Shown in pieces: positions 8,465 through 16,718 of a DNA stretch of 64,000 nt. The stretch is from Bacteroidota bacterium (lineage in GTDB: Bacteria; Bacteroidota; Bacteroidia; Chitinophagales; Chitinophagaceae): positions 1-64,000 of the forward strand of contig JAUZNZ010000017.1 of assembly GCA_030706735.1 (NCBI GenBank), given 5' to 3'. The position numbers were made by a program, and so were the translations under genes. Below the pieces are notes generated by a model that did no database searches, was not told the DNA's origin, and saw only the letters and a program-made list of their open reading frames with translations. The first letter of the stretch is position 1, and each line of letters starts with the position of its first letter.

Positions 8465-9732
8465 ACCTTGTCCACATCATTGAACTTCGCCGTAAAGGCA
8501 TCCACCTTGGGCTGGTCCTTTTTCTGCTCATAGATCGTGATGAGCAGGTCATAGGCGTCCTTCAGGTTGCGCTTCTCTTCCATTTTGAGCTTTCCTTTTC
8601 CACCCAGGTCTTCGTCTACCTTGACAAAGTAAGGGATGGCCTCGTCGAATTTCTTAGCCGCGGCAGCACGCAGATCGGCTTTTTTCTTGGTGTCATCGGG
8701 CGTCTTGACCTTTATGGCCTTTGCCTGTGCCTGGAGGTCCACTCCGGCATTGTAGGCGATCTGGCCCATCACGAGGGAGGCCTGGGGGTAGTCGGGCTGC
8801 AGTTCGAGGCTCTTGGTCAGCATAGTCTGTGCCTTGGCGGTCAACGCGTCGGAATTGGCGACCTTCTTGCCGGTGCTGGTATCGGAAGCGTACTGGTAGA
8901 GTTCCAGTCCGTAGTTGAAGAAAAACAGATTGTTCTTCGGGTATTGGGATATGACGACGTCGTAATAGGCGAAAAGTGAATCCTTGTTGCCGCCCTCGCG
9001 CAGGTAGTCAAGTTTTTCCGTGGGCCAGAAAAGGTCTTCGGGGAAGGCCCGCTGACCAAGAGCGAGGTACTTATTCATATTCGCGTCGTCCTTTTTCTTC
9101 TCGTAGTGGTCAACCAGCCATTTGTAGATCTGATCCATCGGAGCCCCGTTGATCTTGGTGATCCCCGAGTCCGCGATCTTGCCGTAGTAATTGGCGGCTG
9201 TGTCTTTTTGATTCGCTTTTTCGGCTGAGATGCCGGCGTAGAGGGTGGAGGTCGTATCCATGCGCAGGGTTGTCCAGCCCTTGGCATTCATGAACTGGCT
9301 TGCCAGGAGGGCGCCTTTGAAATTGGCCAATGCATCGGCATATTTCCCCGAATTGTAATCGTCCGCACCCACTTTGAAGAAGCCCTGGTAGATGTCATTA
9401 ACGGGCTTGTACTGTTCCAGCTGCAGCATCACCAGCTTCTTATCATCGAGCTCGGTATATTTCTTCAGCGCTTCGAATGCCTGCATCCGCGCGTCGGGGT
9501 ACTGGCCACTGATGCTGCTGTCCGCTGCAATGGCGTTGTAGATCTTCAATTTCTGGTACCAGGCGTCGGCGCTCTTTTGGTTCTTTTCGACAGTCAGCGC
9601 CTTGTCGATCTCGGCCTTTGCTTCGGGCAGTTTATGGGCTTTGAGCAGGTCCTTGGCCTTGTCCAGGTTTTGTGCGAACAGGCCGGTGCCCGTCATGACA
9701 AGCGATACAATCAGGAGAATCTTGAGTCTCAT
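8458..9732 (-). CDS. Tetratricopeptide repeat secreted protein
   Basis: The protein has 424 residues with a signal peptide (MRLKILLIVSLVMTGTGLFAQ). Helical TPR-like units begin at once (AKDLLKAHKLPEAKAEIDKA) and recur in KYADALANFKGALLA, KDTAANYYGKIADSG and DLLITIYEQKKDQPKVDAFT. The composition is Lys/Asp-rich, as in periplasmic TPR scaffolds of Bacteroidota. It starts 38 nt downstream of the gyrA stop and may be co-transcribed with it. No enzyme motif is present. A protein-protein interaction role is a family-level guess. Confidence 0.82.
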   Translation of the reverse strand: MRLKILLIVSLVMTGTGLFAQNLDKAKDLLKAHKLPEAKAEIDKALTVEKNQKSADAWYQKLKIYNAIAADSSISGQYPDARMQAFEALKKYTELDDKKLVMLQLEQYKPVNDIYQGFFKVGADDYNSGKYADALANFKGALLASQFMNAKGWTTLRMDTTSTLYAGISAEKANQKDTAANYYGKIADSGITKINGAPMDQIYKWLVDHYEKKKDDANMNKYLALGQRAFPEDLFWPTEKLDYLREGGNKDSLFAYYDVVISQYPKNNLFFFNYGLELYQYASDTSTGKKVANSDALTAKAQTMLTKSLELQPDYPQASLVMGQIAYNAGVDLQAQAKAIKVKTPDDTKKKADLRAAAAKKFDEAIPYFVKVDEDLGGKGKLKMEEKRNLKDAYDLLITIYEQKKDQPKVDAFTAKFNDVDKVH

Positions 9733-9769
9733 TGTTAACTATTTATTTTTATTAGGCAATGAAGTACGT

Positions 9770-12424
9770 TCATTCCACAGGAGGTTCGGTTGTTTCCGTG
9801 CCGGGGGTGTCTTCTGGCCCGGGGGTCTCTTCCGGCCCAGAGGTACCGGGTGCGGGGCCGGAGTCAGCCAATCCCGCGGTCGGGAGGCCGGGAACCGTGC
9901 CGTTTGCGGGCGCCAGGCCATGACCGTTATGGCCATTCTCCTCTTCCAGCTTGTCCAGTTTGGTGATCGCGGCGATCTCGTCATTCTCGTCCAGGCGGAT
10001 CAACTTCACGCCCTGGGTCGCCCTGCCCTGTTCGCTGATCCCCGCCACCGGCATGCGGATCGTAACGCCGCTCTTGCAGGTGATCATCAGGTCCTCTTTT
10101 TCGGTGACGTCGAGTATGCCGACCAGCCTGCCTGTCTTGTCGGTGACATTGATGGTCTTGACCCCTTTGCCGCCGCGGTTGGTGATGCGGTATTCTTCGA
10201 TATTGGTGCGTTTTCCATATCCTTTTTCGCTCACAACCAATACGGTGCGCGCCTTATCTTCATTATTGACGCAGATCATGCCAATCACGGCGTCCTTGGC
10301 ATCGTCCGCTTCGATGCCGGCCACGCCGATCGCTCCGCGGCCCGTCGGGCGCACTTTCTCCTCTTCAAATCGAATGGCCCTGCCGCTGCGCACCGCCATC
10401 AGGATCTCGCAATGGCCGTCGGTGAGCTTGGCCTCCAGCAACCGGTCGCCTTCCACAATGGTAATGGCATTGACCCCGGTCTGCCTGGGTCGGCTGAAGT
10501 CCTCCAGGGAAGTCTTTTTGATCACGCCCTGCATGGTACATAACACGATATGGTGCGTATTGACGAAGGCCGCGTCCTTGAGGTCCTTGACATCCACGAT
10601 GGCCCTTACTTTATCATCCGGCGGGATCTGGATCAGGTTTTGGATGGCCCGGCCTTTACTGGTCTTATCGCCCTCCGGGATCTCATAGACATTCAGCCAG
10701 TAACAGCGTCCCTTTTCGGTGAAGAATAACATGGTGTGATGGGTAGAGGCCACGAACAGGTGCTCAATATAGTCCTCTTCGCGCGTTCTGCCTCCGATCG
10801 CGCCGCGGCCGCCGCGGCGTTGCTGCCTGTATTCGGTCGCCGACGTGCGCTTGATATAGCCCAGGTGGGAGATGGTGATGACGACGTCCTCTTCCCGGAT
10901 TAGGTCCTTAATGCGCACTTCGTCGTCCAGGTAGGTGATCTCCGTCTTGCGGGCGTCGCCGAACCGGTCTTTCACCTCCAACAGCTCCTTTTTGATCACG
11001 GCGAAGCGCTTGGACTCGTCGGAAAGGAGGTCCTGCAGGAAGGCGATGAGCTTCATGAGCTCGTCATATTCCTGTCGGATCTTTTCGCGTTCCATGCCGG
11101 TAAGGCGCTGCAGGCGCAGTTCCAGGATGGCCTTGGCCTGGATCTCATCCAGTCCCCATCCCGCATTTACCAGGCTTTCCTTCGCGATATCGGGGGTCGA
11201 AGAAGAGCGGATCAGGGCGATCACCTCATCGAGATGGTCCAGGGCGATCAGATAGCCTTGCAGGATATGGGCCTTCTTTTGCGCTTCCTTCAGTTCGAAT
11301 TGCGTCCGGCGGACCACCACCTCGTGGCGGAATTCCACGAATTCGGCGATCATCTCGCGGATATTGAGGGTCCTGGGCCTGCCCTTGACCAGGGCGACAT
11401 TGTTGATGCCGTAGCTGGTCTGCAGTTCGGTGTGCTTATAGAGCTGGTTGATCACCACGTTCGCGACCGCGTCCCTCTTCAGGTCGATGACGATACGGGT
11501 GCCTTCCTTGTTGTTCGATTCGTTGTTGACGTGGGCGATGCCTTCCACGATCTTTTCATTCACCAGCTGTCCGATCCGGTCGCAAAGCGCGTCCCTGTTG
11601 ACCTGGTAGGGCACTTCGGAAATGATGATCTGTTCGCGTCCACTGGCCTTGGTGTCGACGTAGAGTTTGCCGCGAAGCACCACTCTTCCGCGTCCGAAGT
11701 GCATGGCGGCCTTGACCCCTTCCATGCCGTAGATGATGCCGCCGGTGGGGAAGTCCGGCGCTTTGACATACTGGATCAGCTCCTCGATCGTGATATCCCG
11801 CTTTTCGATATAGGCGATGCAGCCATCGATGACCTCGGAGAGGTTATGGGGCATCATGTTGGTGGCCATCCCGACGGCAATGCCGCTGGAGCCGTTGATC
11901 AGCAGTTGGGGAATGCGCGTGGGCAAAACCGTCGGCTCCCGCAGGGAGTCGTCAAAGTTGTTCTGAAAGTCCACGGTGTCCTTTTCGATGTCTTCGAGCA
12001 TGCTCTCGGCCATCCGGTGCAACCTGGCCTCGACGTACCGCATGGCGGCGGGGCCGTCCCCGTCCTGGCTGCCGAAATTGCCCTGACCGTCGACAAGCAT
12101 GTACCGCATGCTCCATTCCTGGGCCATGCGCACCATGGTGTCGAAAATGGAGGCGTCTCCGTGGGGGTGGAATTTGCCCATTACCTCGCCGACGATACGG
12201 GCCGCCTTCTTATAGGGCTTGTTGCTATGGTTGCCGAGTTCGTTCATGCCGTACAGGATGCGGCGATGAACGGGTTTCAGGCCGTCCCGCACGTCGGGAA
12301 GGGCGCGGCCTACGATCACCGACATGGAATAGTCGATGTAGGCCGTCTTCATTTGCTCCTCAATATTTACCGGGATGATGCGATTATTGTCCTGGGTCTC
12401 CAGTGGCGTGCTCTTGTCTTCCAT
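9770..12424 (-). CDS. gyrA: DNA gyrase subunit A
   Basis: The start is taken at the ATG at 12424 (MEDKSTPLETQ), 884 residues; a frame extension 19 codons upstream is unlikely because it would overlap the promoter. The breakage-reunion domain has the catalytic Tyr130 in GPAAMRYVEARL. The C-terminal domain carries the GyrA box QRRGGRGA that identifies gyrase rather than topoisomerase IV. The tail is a long Pro/Gly/Glu-rich stretch. GyrA with GyrB introduces negative supercoils using ATP. In the quinolone-resistance region the sequence is HPHGDASIFD: residue 91, equivalent to E. coli Ser83, is Ala, while Asp95 (E. coli Asp87) is kept. The gene precedes the TPR gene. Confidence 0.97.
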   Translation of the reverse strand: MEDKSTPLETQDNNRIIPVNIEEQMKTAYIDYSMSVIVGRALPDVRDGLKPVHRRILYGMNELGNHSNKPYKKAARIVGEVMGKFHPHGDASIFDTMVRMAQEWSMRYMLVDGQGNFGSQDGDGPAAMRYVEARLHRMAESMLEDIEKDTVDFQNNFDDSLREPTVLPTRIPQLLINGSSGIAVGMATNMMPHNLSEVIDGCIAYIEKRDITIEELIQYVKAPDFPTGGIIYGMEGVKAAMHFGRGRVVLRGKLYVDTKASGREQIIISEVPYQVNRDALCDRIGQLVNEKIVEGIAHVNNESNNKEGTRIVIDLKRDAVANVVINQLYKHTELQTSYGINNVALVKGRPRTLNIREMIAEFVEFRHEVVVRRTQFELKEAQKKAHILQGYLIALDHLDEVIALIRSSSTPDIAKESLVNAGWGLDEIQAKAILELRLQRLTGMEREKIRQEYDELMKLIAFLQDLLSDESKRFAVIKKELLEVKDRFGDARKTEITYLDDEVRIKDLIREEDVVITISHLGYIKRTSATEYRQQRRGGRGAIGGRTREEDYIEHLFVASTHHTMLFFTEKGRCYWLNVYEIPEGDKTSKGRAIQNLIQIPPDDKVRAIVDVKDLKDAAFVNTHHIVLCTMQGVIKKTSLEDFSRPRQTGVNAITIVEGDRLLEAKLTDGHCEILMAVRSGRAIRFEEEKVRPTGRGAIGVAGIEADDAKDAVIGMICVNNEDKARTVLVVSEKGYGKRTNIEEYRITNRGGKGVKTINVTDKTGRLVGILDVTEKEDLMITCKSGVTIRMPVAGISEQGRATQGVKLIRLDENDEIAAITKLDKLEEENGHNGHGLAPANGTVPGLPTAGLADSGPAPGTSGPEETPGPEDTPGTETTEPPVE

Positions 12425-12478
12425 ACTCAAAATTGGCAACGATTTACGTAGGCGGTCCCGCCCTTTCGGGGAGGATGG

Positions 12479-12486
12479 CAAATGTA
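12479..12486 (-). promoter_or_regulatory. -7 element upstream of gyrA
   Basis: On the minus strand this reads TACATTTG, a full match to TAnnTTTG, 54 nt before the gyrA ATG. No convincing TTG was found at the -33 position. The short leader contains a GC-rich inverted repeat. Confidence 0.45.
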
Positions 12487-12560
12487 CCCTTTTCGAGCTT
12501 GAAAACCTGAGCGAAAAGCCTCTTTTTTAGCGGAATAGTTTCCCCCTCACTGTGGATAAT

Positions 12561-13328
12561 TCAAGGGGCGATGGCGCCGTCGACCAGGTTGTGCGAACGA
12601 GGGGAAAAGCGGGGGAGGCTGAGGGCGATCGCGCTGCCTTTTCCGACCTCGCTCTCTGCCGTGATGCGGCCGTTAATTTTGGCGACGAATTCCTTGACCA
12701 GGGAGAGCCCGTGGCCCGAACCCGCCTCATTCCCGGTTCCTTTCCGGGACACATTTTTCGTCCCGTGAAAGAGTTGTTCCAGCAGGTCCGCGGGCATGCC
12801 GATGCCGGTATCCTCGACGCTGATCAGTACGCTCTTTTGACCAAGCGCCGCGTCCACGGCGACCGTTCCGGCGCGGGTGAACTTGATGGCATTGCTGACC
12901 AGGTTGCGAAGGATGAAGCGGAGCCGGCTCTCATCGGTTTCGATCACGATGGCATCATCCACCCTGTTGACCAGGTGGAGCCCTTTCAGCCTGGCCTGGC
13001 CCTCCATTTCGCGTTCGATCTGCCTGACGATCTCACGGAGACGACAGGAGGTATAGGAATGAACCTCGCCATCCAGCTCCAGTTGACCCCATTCGACCAT
13101 ATTGTCCAGGAGGGAAAGCGTGGCGTTCAGCTGGTGCCCCGCCATTTCGAGGAAGAGGCCGGGTTGGGAAAGACCGGTTTTATTCTCGGGAATGAGTTGA
13201 AGGAGACTTTTTAGGGAATGCAGGGGGCCGCGTATATCCTGAGCCAGGATGGCGATCATTTTCTTTTGCATGTCCACGAGATGCCGCAAACGCGGATCTT
13301 CTCCATGGGATATCGGAACCTTGACCAT
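12561..13328 (-). CDS. HisKA/HATPase-like sensor protein with the phosphoacceptor His replaced by Gln
   Basis: The protein has 255 residues, with no membrane segment or sensor domain. The dimerisation helix reads MIAILAQDIRGPLHSLKSLL, where histidine kinases of this group have HDxRxPL. Gln30 (codon at 13239-13241) stands where the phosphorylated His should be. The ATPase domain looks intact: N box NLVSNAIKFT, G1 box VEDTGIGMP, and G2 box GSGHGLSLVKEF. It may therefore bind ATP without autophosphorylating in the usual way, or act as a partner for another kinase. No response regulator is adjacent. It sits between gyrA (downstream) and the phosphoribosyltransferase gene. Confidence 0.85.
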   Translation of the reverse strand: MVKVPISHGEDPRLRHLVDMQKKMIAILAQDIRGPLHSLKSLLQLIPENKTGLSQPGLFLEMAGHQLNATLSLLDNMVEWGQLELDGEVHSYTSCRLREIVRQIEREMEGQARLKGLHLVNRVDDAIVIETDESRLRFILRNLVSNAIKFTRAGTVAVDAALGQKSVLISVEDTGIGMPADLLEQLFHGTKNVSRKGTGNEAGSGHGLSLVKEFVAKINGRITAESEVGKGSAIALSLPRFSPRSHNLVDGAIAP

Positions 13329-13411
13329 AAATGGTAAACGAGAAGCCGGCAGTCTTTAGTGCGAGCAGTTTGGCTTTTAGGGACTTACCCTTAGTGAACT
13401 CTAAATAAACT

Positions 13412-13912
13412 TTATTCGAGCCAGGCGCCTTTAACGCGTTCGCCCTCGACTTCGACATAAATGTGCTCCTGGAGGGTGGTCGCCAGCGAGAGGCCGGTAT
13501 AATCGGGTTGGACCGGGAAGGCCTTATGGCTGCGTTCGACAAGCACGAGGGCCTCGATCTTCCGGGGATGGGATTCGAGGAAGGGTTTCATGGCATAGAG
13601 CAGGGTCTTGCCGCTGTTGGCAACGTCGTCGACCACGATGACGACCTTATCGTCGATCTCCGGGTTGCGGCTCAGGGTGACCTCCTTCGGTTCGCGCTTG
13701 TCGAGGGTGATCGTGATGAGTTCGATGGCGAGTCCCGGGCCGGCGATCTCTTCGAGCAGGCGACGGATATTTCGTGCGATCACACTGCCGCTCTCCCGAA
13801 CGCCGGCGAGGATCAATTCGCGGACGCCGGAATTGTTTTCCAGGATCTCGTAGGCCATGCGCCGCATCTTTTTTTCGGCTACCTGTTCGGTGAGGATGTA
13901 ATTTTTTTCCAT
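13412..13912 (-). CDS. Type I phosphoribosyltransferase, PyrR-like
   Basis: The start is chosen at the ATG at 13912 (MEKNYILTEQ), 166 residues; three extra codons upstream are possible. The PRPP-binding loop is VVIVVDDVANSGKTLLYA, matching the D-D-x(3)-G-K-T signature. The upstream ELILAGVRESGSVIARNI forms the pyrophosphate loop region. The length and the TITLDKREPKEV segment resemble PyrR-like uracil phosphoribosyltransferases/regulators, but no pyrimidine genes are adjacent, so the base substrate is not certain. It diverges from the Fe-S membrane protein gene, with 64 bp between starts. Confidence 0.82.
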   Translation of the reverse strand: MEKNYILTEQVAEKKMRRMAYEILENNSGVRELILAGVRESGSVIARNIRRLLEEIAGPGLAIELITITLDKREPKEVTLSRNPEIDDKVVIVVDDVANSGKTLLYAMKPFLESHPRKIEALVLVERSHKAFPVQPDYTGLSLATTLQEHIYVEVEGERVKGAWLE

Positions 13913-13976
13913 CGGCCACAAAGTAAAGCAATCCCGGCAAATCGCTTATCTTCATTCCGGCAATAAATTTTTTATT

Positions 13977-15299
13977 ATGGGGATGCTTTCCCAGGTATTA
14001 TTCATTCTGGCGGCGGGCGTCGCCGCCTTTGCATTCGGAAGGCAGGTCATGCGGATCCGCCGCAATATCCTGCTGGGCCGGGACGAGGACTTTAGCGACC
14101 GACGCGGCGAGCGGTGGAAGAACCTGCTGCTCCTGGCTTTCGGCCAGAAGAAGATGTTCCGGAATCCCCTGGTGGCCCTGATGCACTTCGTGATCTATGC
14201 GGGTTTCATCATTATCAACCTGGAAGTGCTGGAGATCGCCCTGGATGGTTTGTTCGGGACGCACCGGTTATTTGCCGCGCCCCTCGGACCCCTGTACCCC
14301 GCCCTGATCAACGCGTTCGAGTTCCTGGCGGTGGGGGTGTTGCTGGCCTGCGTCCTTTTTCTTTCGCGCAGGAATATCCTTAAGCTCCGGCGTTTCATCA
14401 GCCATGACCTCGACGGCTGGCCGCGCAGCGACGCCAACTACATCCTGCTGACGGAAATCCTGCTGATGGGTTTGTTCCTGACCATGAATGCGGCGGACAC
14501 GTTGCTGCAAGCCCGGGGCTACGGCCATTACGGATCGAGGCTGACAGGCGACTTCGCGGCCTCGCAATGGATCCATCCTTTGCTGAACGGCCTGAGCAGC
14601 CCTGCCCTGGCGGTCCTGGAAAGAACCTGCTGGTGGCTGCATATCCTGGGCATCCTCGCCTTCCTGAACTATCTGCCTTATTCGAAGCATCTGCATATTT
14701 TGCTGGCCTTCCCGAATGCCTATTACGCGCGGCTGGAGCCGGAAGGCAAGCTGCGAAATATGCCCGAGGTACAGAAGGAAGTGCTGTACGCCATGCAGCC
14801 CGAGATGGCCCCGCCGACGGGGGCCGTGGGGGCGCCGCCGCCGAAATTCGGAGCGAAGGATGTGTTCGATCTGAGCTGGAGGAACCTGCTGGATGCCTAT
14901 GCCTGCACGGAGTGCGGGCGCTGCACGGCCGCCTGTCCCGCCAATATAACGGGCAAGGTCCTTTCACCGCGCAAGATCATGATGTCGACGCGCGACCGGC
15001 TCGAGGAGGTGGGACGGAACATCGATACGAATGGAGCGTACAAGGACGACGGGAAGTCGTTGCTTAGTTATATCACGACCGAAGAATTGCGCGCCTGCAC
15101 CACCTGCAATGCCTGCGTCGAAGAATGCCCCGTAAGCATCAGCCCGCTCGAGATCATCATGGAAATGCGGCGGGCCCTGATCATGGAAGACAGCAATGCG
15201 CCCCAGGAATGGAATGCCCTGTTCGGGAATGTGGAGAATAATTTCGCTCCGTGGAAGTTCAGCCCGGACGACCGGGACCGGTGGACGGCGGAGGGTTAG
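13977..15299 (+). CDS. Membrane-bound (Fe-S) oxidoreductase subunit, heterodisulfide-reductase C/E-like
   Basis: The protein has 440 residues. The first about 270 contain several transmembrane helices of the nitrate-reductase gamma/HdrE type (MLSQVLFILAAGVAAFAFGR, ALMHFVIYAGFIIINLEVLE). The C-terminal part has two 4Fe-4S motifs: C310-C313-C316-C320 (CTECGRCTAACP) and C374-C377-C380-C384 (CTTCNACVEECP). It probably links the quinone pool to a cytoplasmic CCG-domain subunit, most likely the protein at 16719-17498. The two genes are separated by a YceI and a Crp/Fnr gene on the other strand. The stop overlaps the convergent YceI gene by 4 nt. The physiological electron donor is unknown. Confidence 0.88.
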   Translation: MGMLSQVLFILAAGVAAFAFGRQVMRIRRNILLGRDEDFSDRRGERWKNLLLLAFGQKKMFRNPLVALMHFVIYAGFIIINLEVLEIALDGLFGTHRLFAAPLGPLYPALINAFEFLAVGVLLACVLFLSRRNILKLRRFISHDLDGWPRSDANYILLTEILLMGLFLTMNAADTLLQARGYGHYGSRLTGDFAASQWIHPLLNGLSSPALAVLERTCWWLHILGILAFLNYLPYSKHLHILLAFPNAYYARLEPEGKLRNMPEVQKEVLYAMQPEMAPPTGAVGAPPPKFGAKDVFDLSWRNLLDAYACTECGRCTAACPANITGKVLSPRKIMMSTRDRLEEVGRNIDTNGAYKDDGKSLLSYITTEELRACTTCNACVEECPVSISPLEIIMEMRRALIMEDSNAPQEWNALFGNVENNFAPWKFSPDDRDRWTAEG

Positions 15300-15859
15300 G
15301 CCTTTTTCGCGTATACGGTCAGGAACACCGTCAGCCCGTTGGAGATGGTGCTGGTCCCTCCCACTCCGAAATCCTTTCTATTGATATCGAATTGTCCTTT
15401 GAATATATAGTCATTGCCGATGGGGGTGGCGATGAAGGGGTAGTCGATGTCTTTTGTGATGCTTTTTATGGTAAGCTTCCCGTGTATATGAAAGCCCCCC
15501 TTGCCGTCGCTGGTTACGGCCGTCGATACGAAACGGATCCGCGGATACTTTTCCACGTCAAAATACTCTTCTTTTTTCAGGTGATTGTCGCGCATGTCGC
15601 TCTCCGTATTGACCGAGGCTGCGTCGACCGACACGTCGAAACTTGCATCAGCCGGATGCGCCGGGTCAAAGACGATCCTGCCCTGCAGTCCGGTGAAATG
15701 ACCGCCGGTGCTGAAGCCGAAATTATGGATCGCAAAATTGACGGCAGAGCCCGGATCGACGGGCGTGTATTGCTGAGCGTGCACGGAGGACGTCAGGAGG
15801 ATGGTGAGGGCAAGGGATAGGGGAAGGAACAGACGCAGGGGGGTAAAAAGACGCTTCAT
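15296..15859 (-). CDS. YceI family periplasmic protein (second copy)
   Basis: The protein has 187 residues with a signal peptide ending VHAQQ. The barrel signature AVNFAIHNFGFSTGGHFTGL, the SFDVSVDAASVNTESDMRD core and the FDVEKYPRIRFVS segment match the copy at 5657-6184 almost position for position. It ends FGVGGTSTISNGLTVFL. The family binds isoprenoid lipids, including quinones. Here it sits tail-to-tail with the Fe-S membrane protein gene and downstream of the Crp/Fnr gene, both on its own strand or facing it. This gives two YceI genes near redox proteins in one 10-kb stretch. Confidence 0.92.
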   Translation of the reverse strand: MKRLFTPLRLFLPLSLALTILLTSSVHAQQYTPVDPGSAVNFAIHNFGFSTGGHFTGLQGRIVFDPAHPADASFDVSVDAASVNTESDMRDNHLKKEEYFDVEKYPRIRFVSTAVTSDGKGGFHIHGKLTIKSITKDIDYPFIATPIGNDYIFKGQFDINRKDFGVGGTSTISNGLTVFLTVYAKKA

Positions 15860-15954
15860 ATGTTGAGATTACAGGTTAGCCAGAATTGTTAGGATAATTT
15901 GATCCTGGCCAGATCGAAAGGTTTAATGGAAGATACAACGGCAAGGGCATTGGT

Positions 15955-16653
15955 CTAGTTGCCTTCCACCTTTTTTTGGAGTTTCTTAACGTCCAGGAAA
16001 CAGATCTCCTGCCGGTTGTAGGACAAGATGCCCTCCGTTTCCAGTTCATTGATCATCGTGGTCACGGTCTGCCGGCTGGATCCGATCAGTCCGGCGATAT
16101 CCTCGTGAGTAAGGTAATTGGGCATGCAGAAACCTTCGGCCGTATTCTCTCCCAGGTTCTGTTCCACCAGTTGCCAGAGGAAATGGATGAGGCGGGTCTT
16201 GACGTCCTTATTTAGGAGATTGAGAAGGCGATTTTCGATATGGCGCAGTTTGGCGCCAACCTGCTTGCTATATTTCAGGGCCAGGTCAGGCCGGTTCTTG
16301 AGGAGCTTTTCGAAGTCATCGATCGTGAAGGCGCAGAGGCTGACGTCATTTTTGTAAGCCTGCGCGAATTCGCCGTGCAGGTTATTGCGCTCCAGGCTAA
16401 ACTGGCCGAAGAGCTCGCCCTTTTGGATGATCTCCTTGACCTTTTCCCGGCCTTCGTTGTCGATGAAGCCGATCTTGATATAGCCTTCCTTTACGAAATA
16501 GATCTTGTTCAGATTATAGGCCTCAAAATAGATGTATTCTCCCTTGGGTACGTCGATGACGTGGTGTTGGACCTTCAGTTCTTTATATTCGTCGTCCGAC
16601 AAATGGCACCACAGATCATAATTACGGATCAACAGCATATCCTCATCCGGCAT
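15955..16653 (-). CDS. Crp/Fnr family transcriptional regulator
   Basis: The start is chosen at the ATG at 16653 (MPDEDMLLIRNY), 232 residues; an ATG ten codons upstream is possible. The N-terminal cyclic-nucleotide-binding-type domain contains VPKGEYIYFEAYNLNKIYFV and KGELFGQFSLER. A long dimerisation helix is followed by the winged helix-turn-helix with LTHEDIAGLIGSSRQTVTTM. No Fnr-type N-terminal cysteine cluster is visible, so oxygen sensing by a 4Fe-4S cluster is unlikely. The ligand is unknown. It diverges from the CCG Fe-S gene with 65 bp between starts, so control of the Fe-S pair and YceI is plausible. Confidence 0.9.
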   Translation of the reverse strand: MPDEDMLLIRNYDLWCHLSDDEYKELKVQHHVIDVPKGEYIYFEAYNLNKIYFVKEGYIKIGFIDNEGREKVKEIIQKGELFGQFSLERNNLHGEFAQAYKNDVSLCAFTIDDFEKLLKNRPDLALKYSKQVGAKLRHIENRLLNLLNKDVKTRLIHFLWQLVEQNLGENTAEGFCMPNYLTHEDIAGLIGSSRQTVTTMINELETEGILSYNRQEICFLDVKKLQKKVEGN

Positions 16654-16718
16654 GGAAACGATTTTAATCGATAAAGTTAGCATTTCTTATTTTAGATTTA
16701 CACCCAAATTGATCCAAC

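Noticed and set aside
11234-12451. 405-codon open frame on the + strand opposite gyrA
   Set aside because: Mirror of gyrA codons; His/Asp/Val-rich with no domain, and gyrA is fully intact on the other strand.
13412-13912. Firm pyrR assignment
   Set aside because: The PRPP loop fits several phosphoribosyltransferases; no pyr operon or attenuator is next to it.
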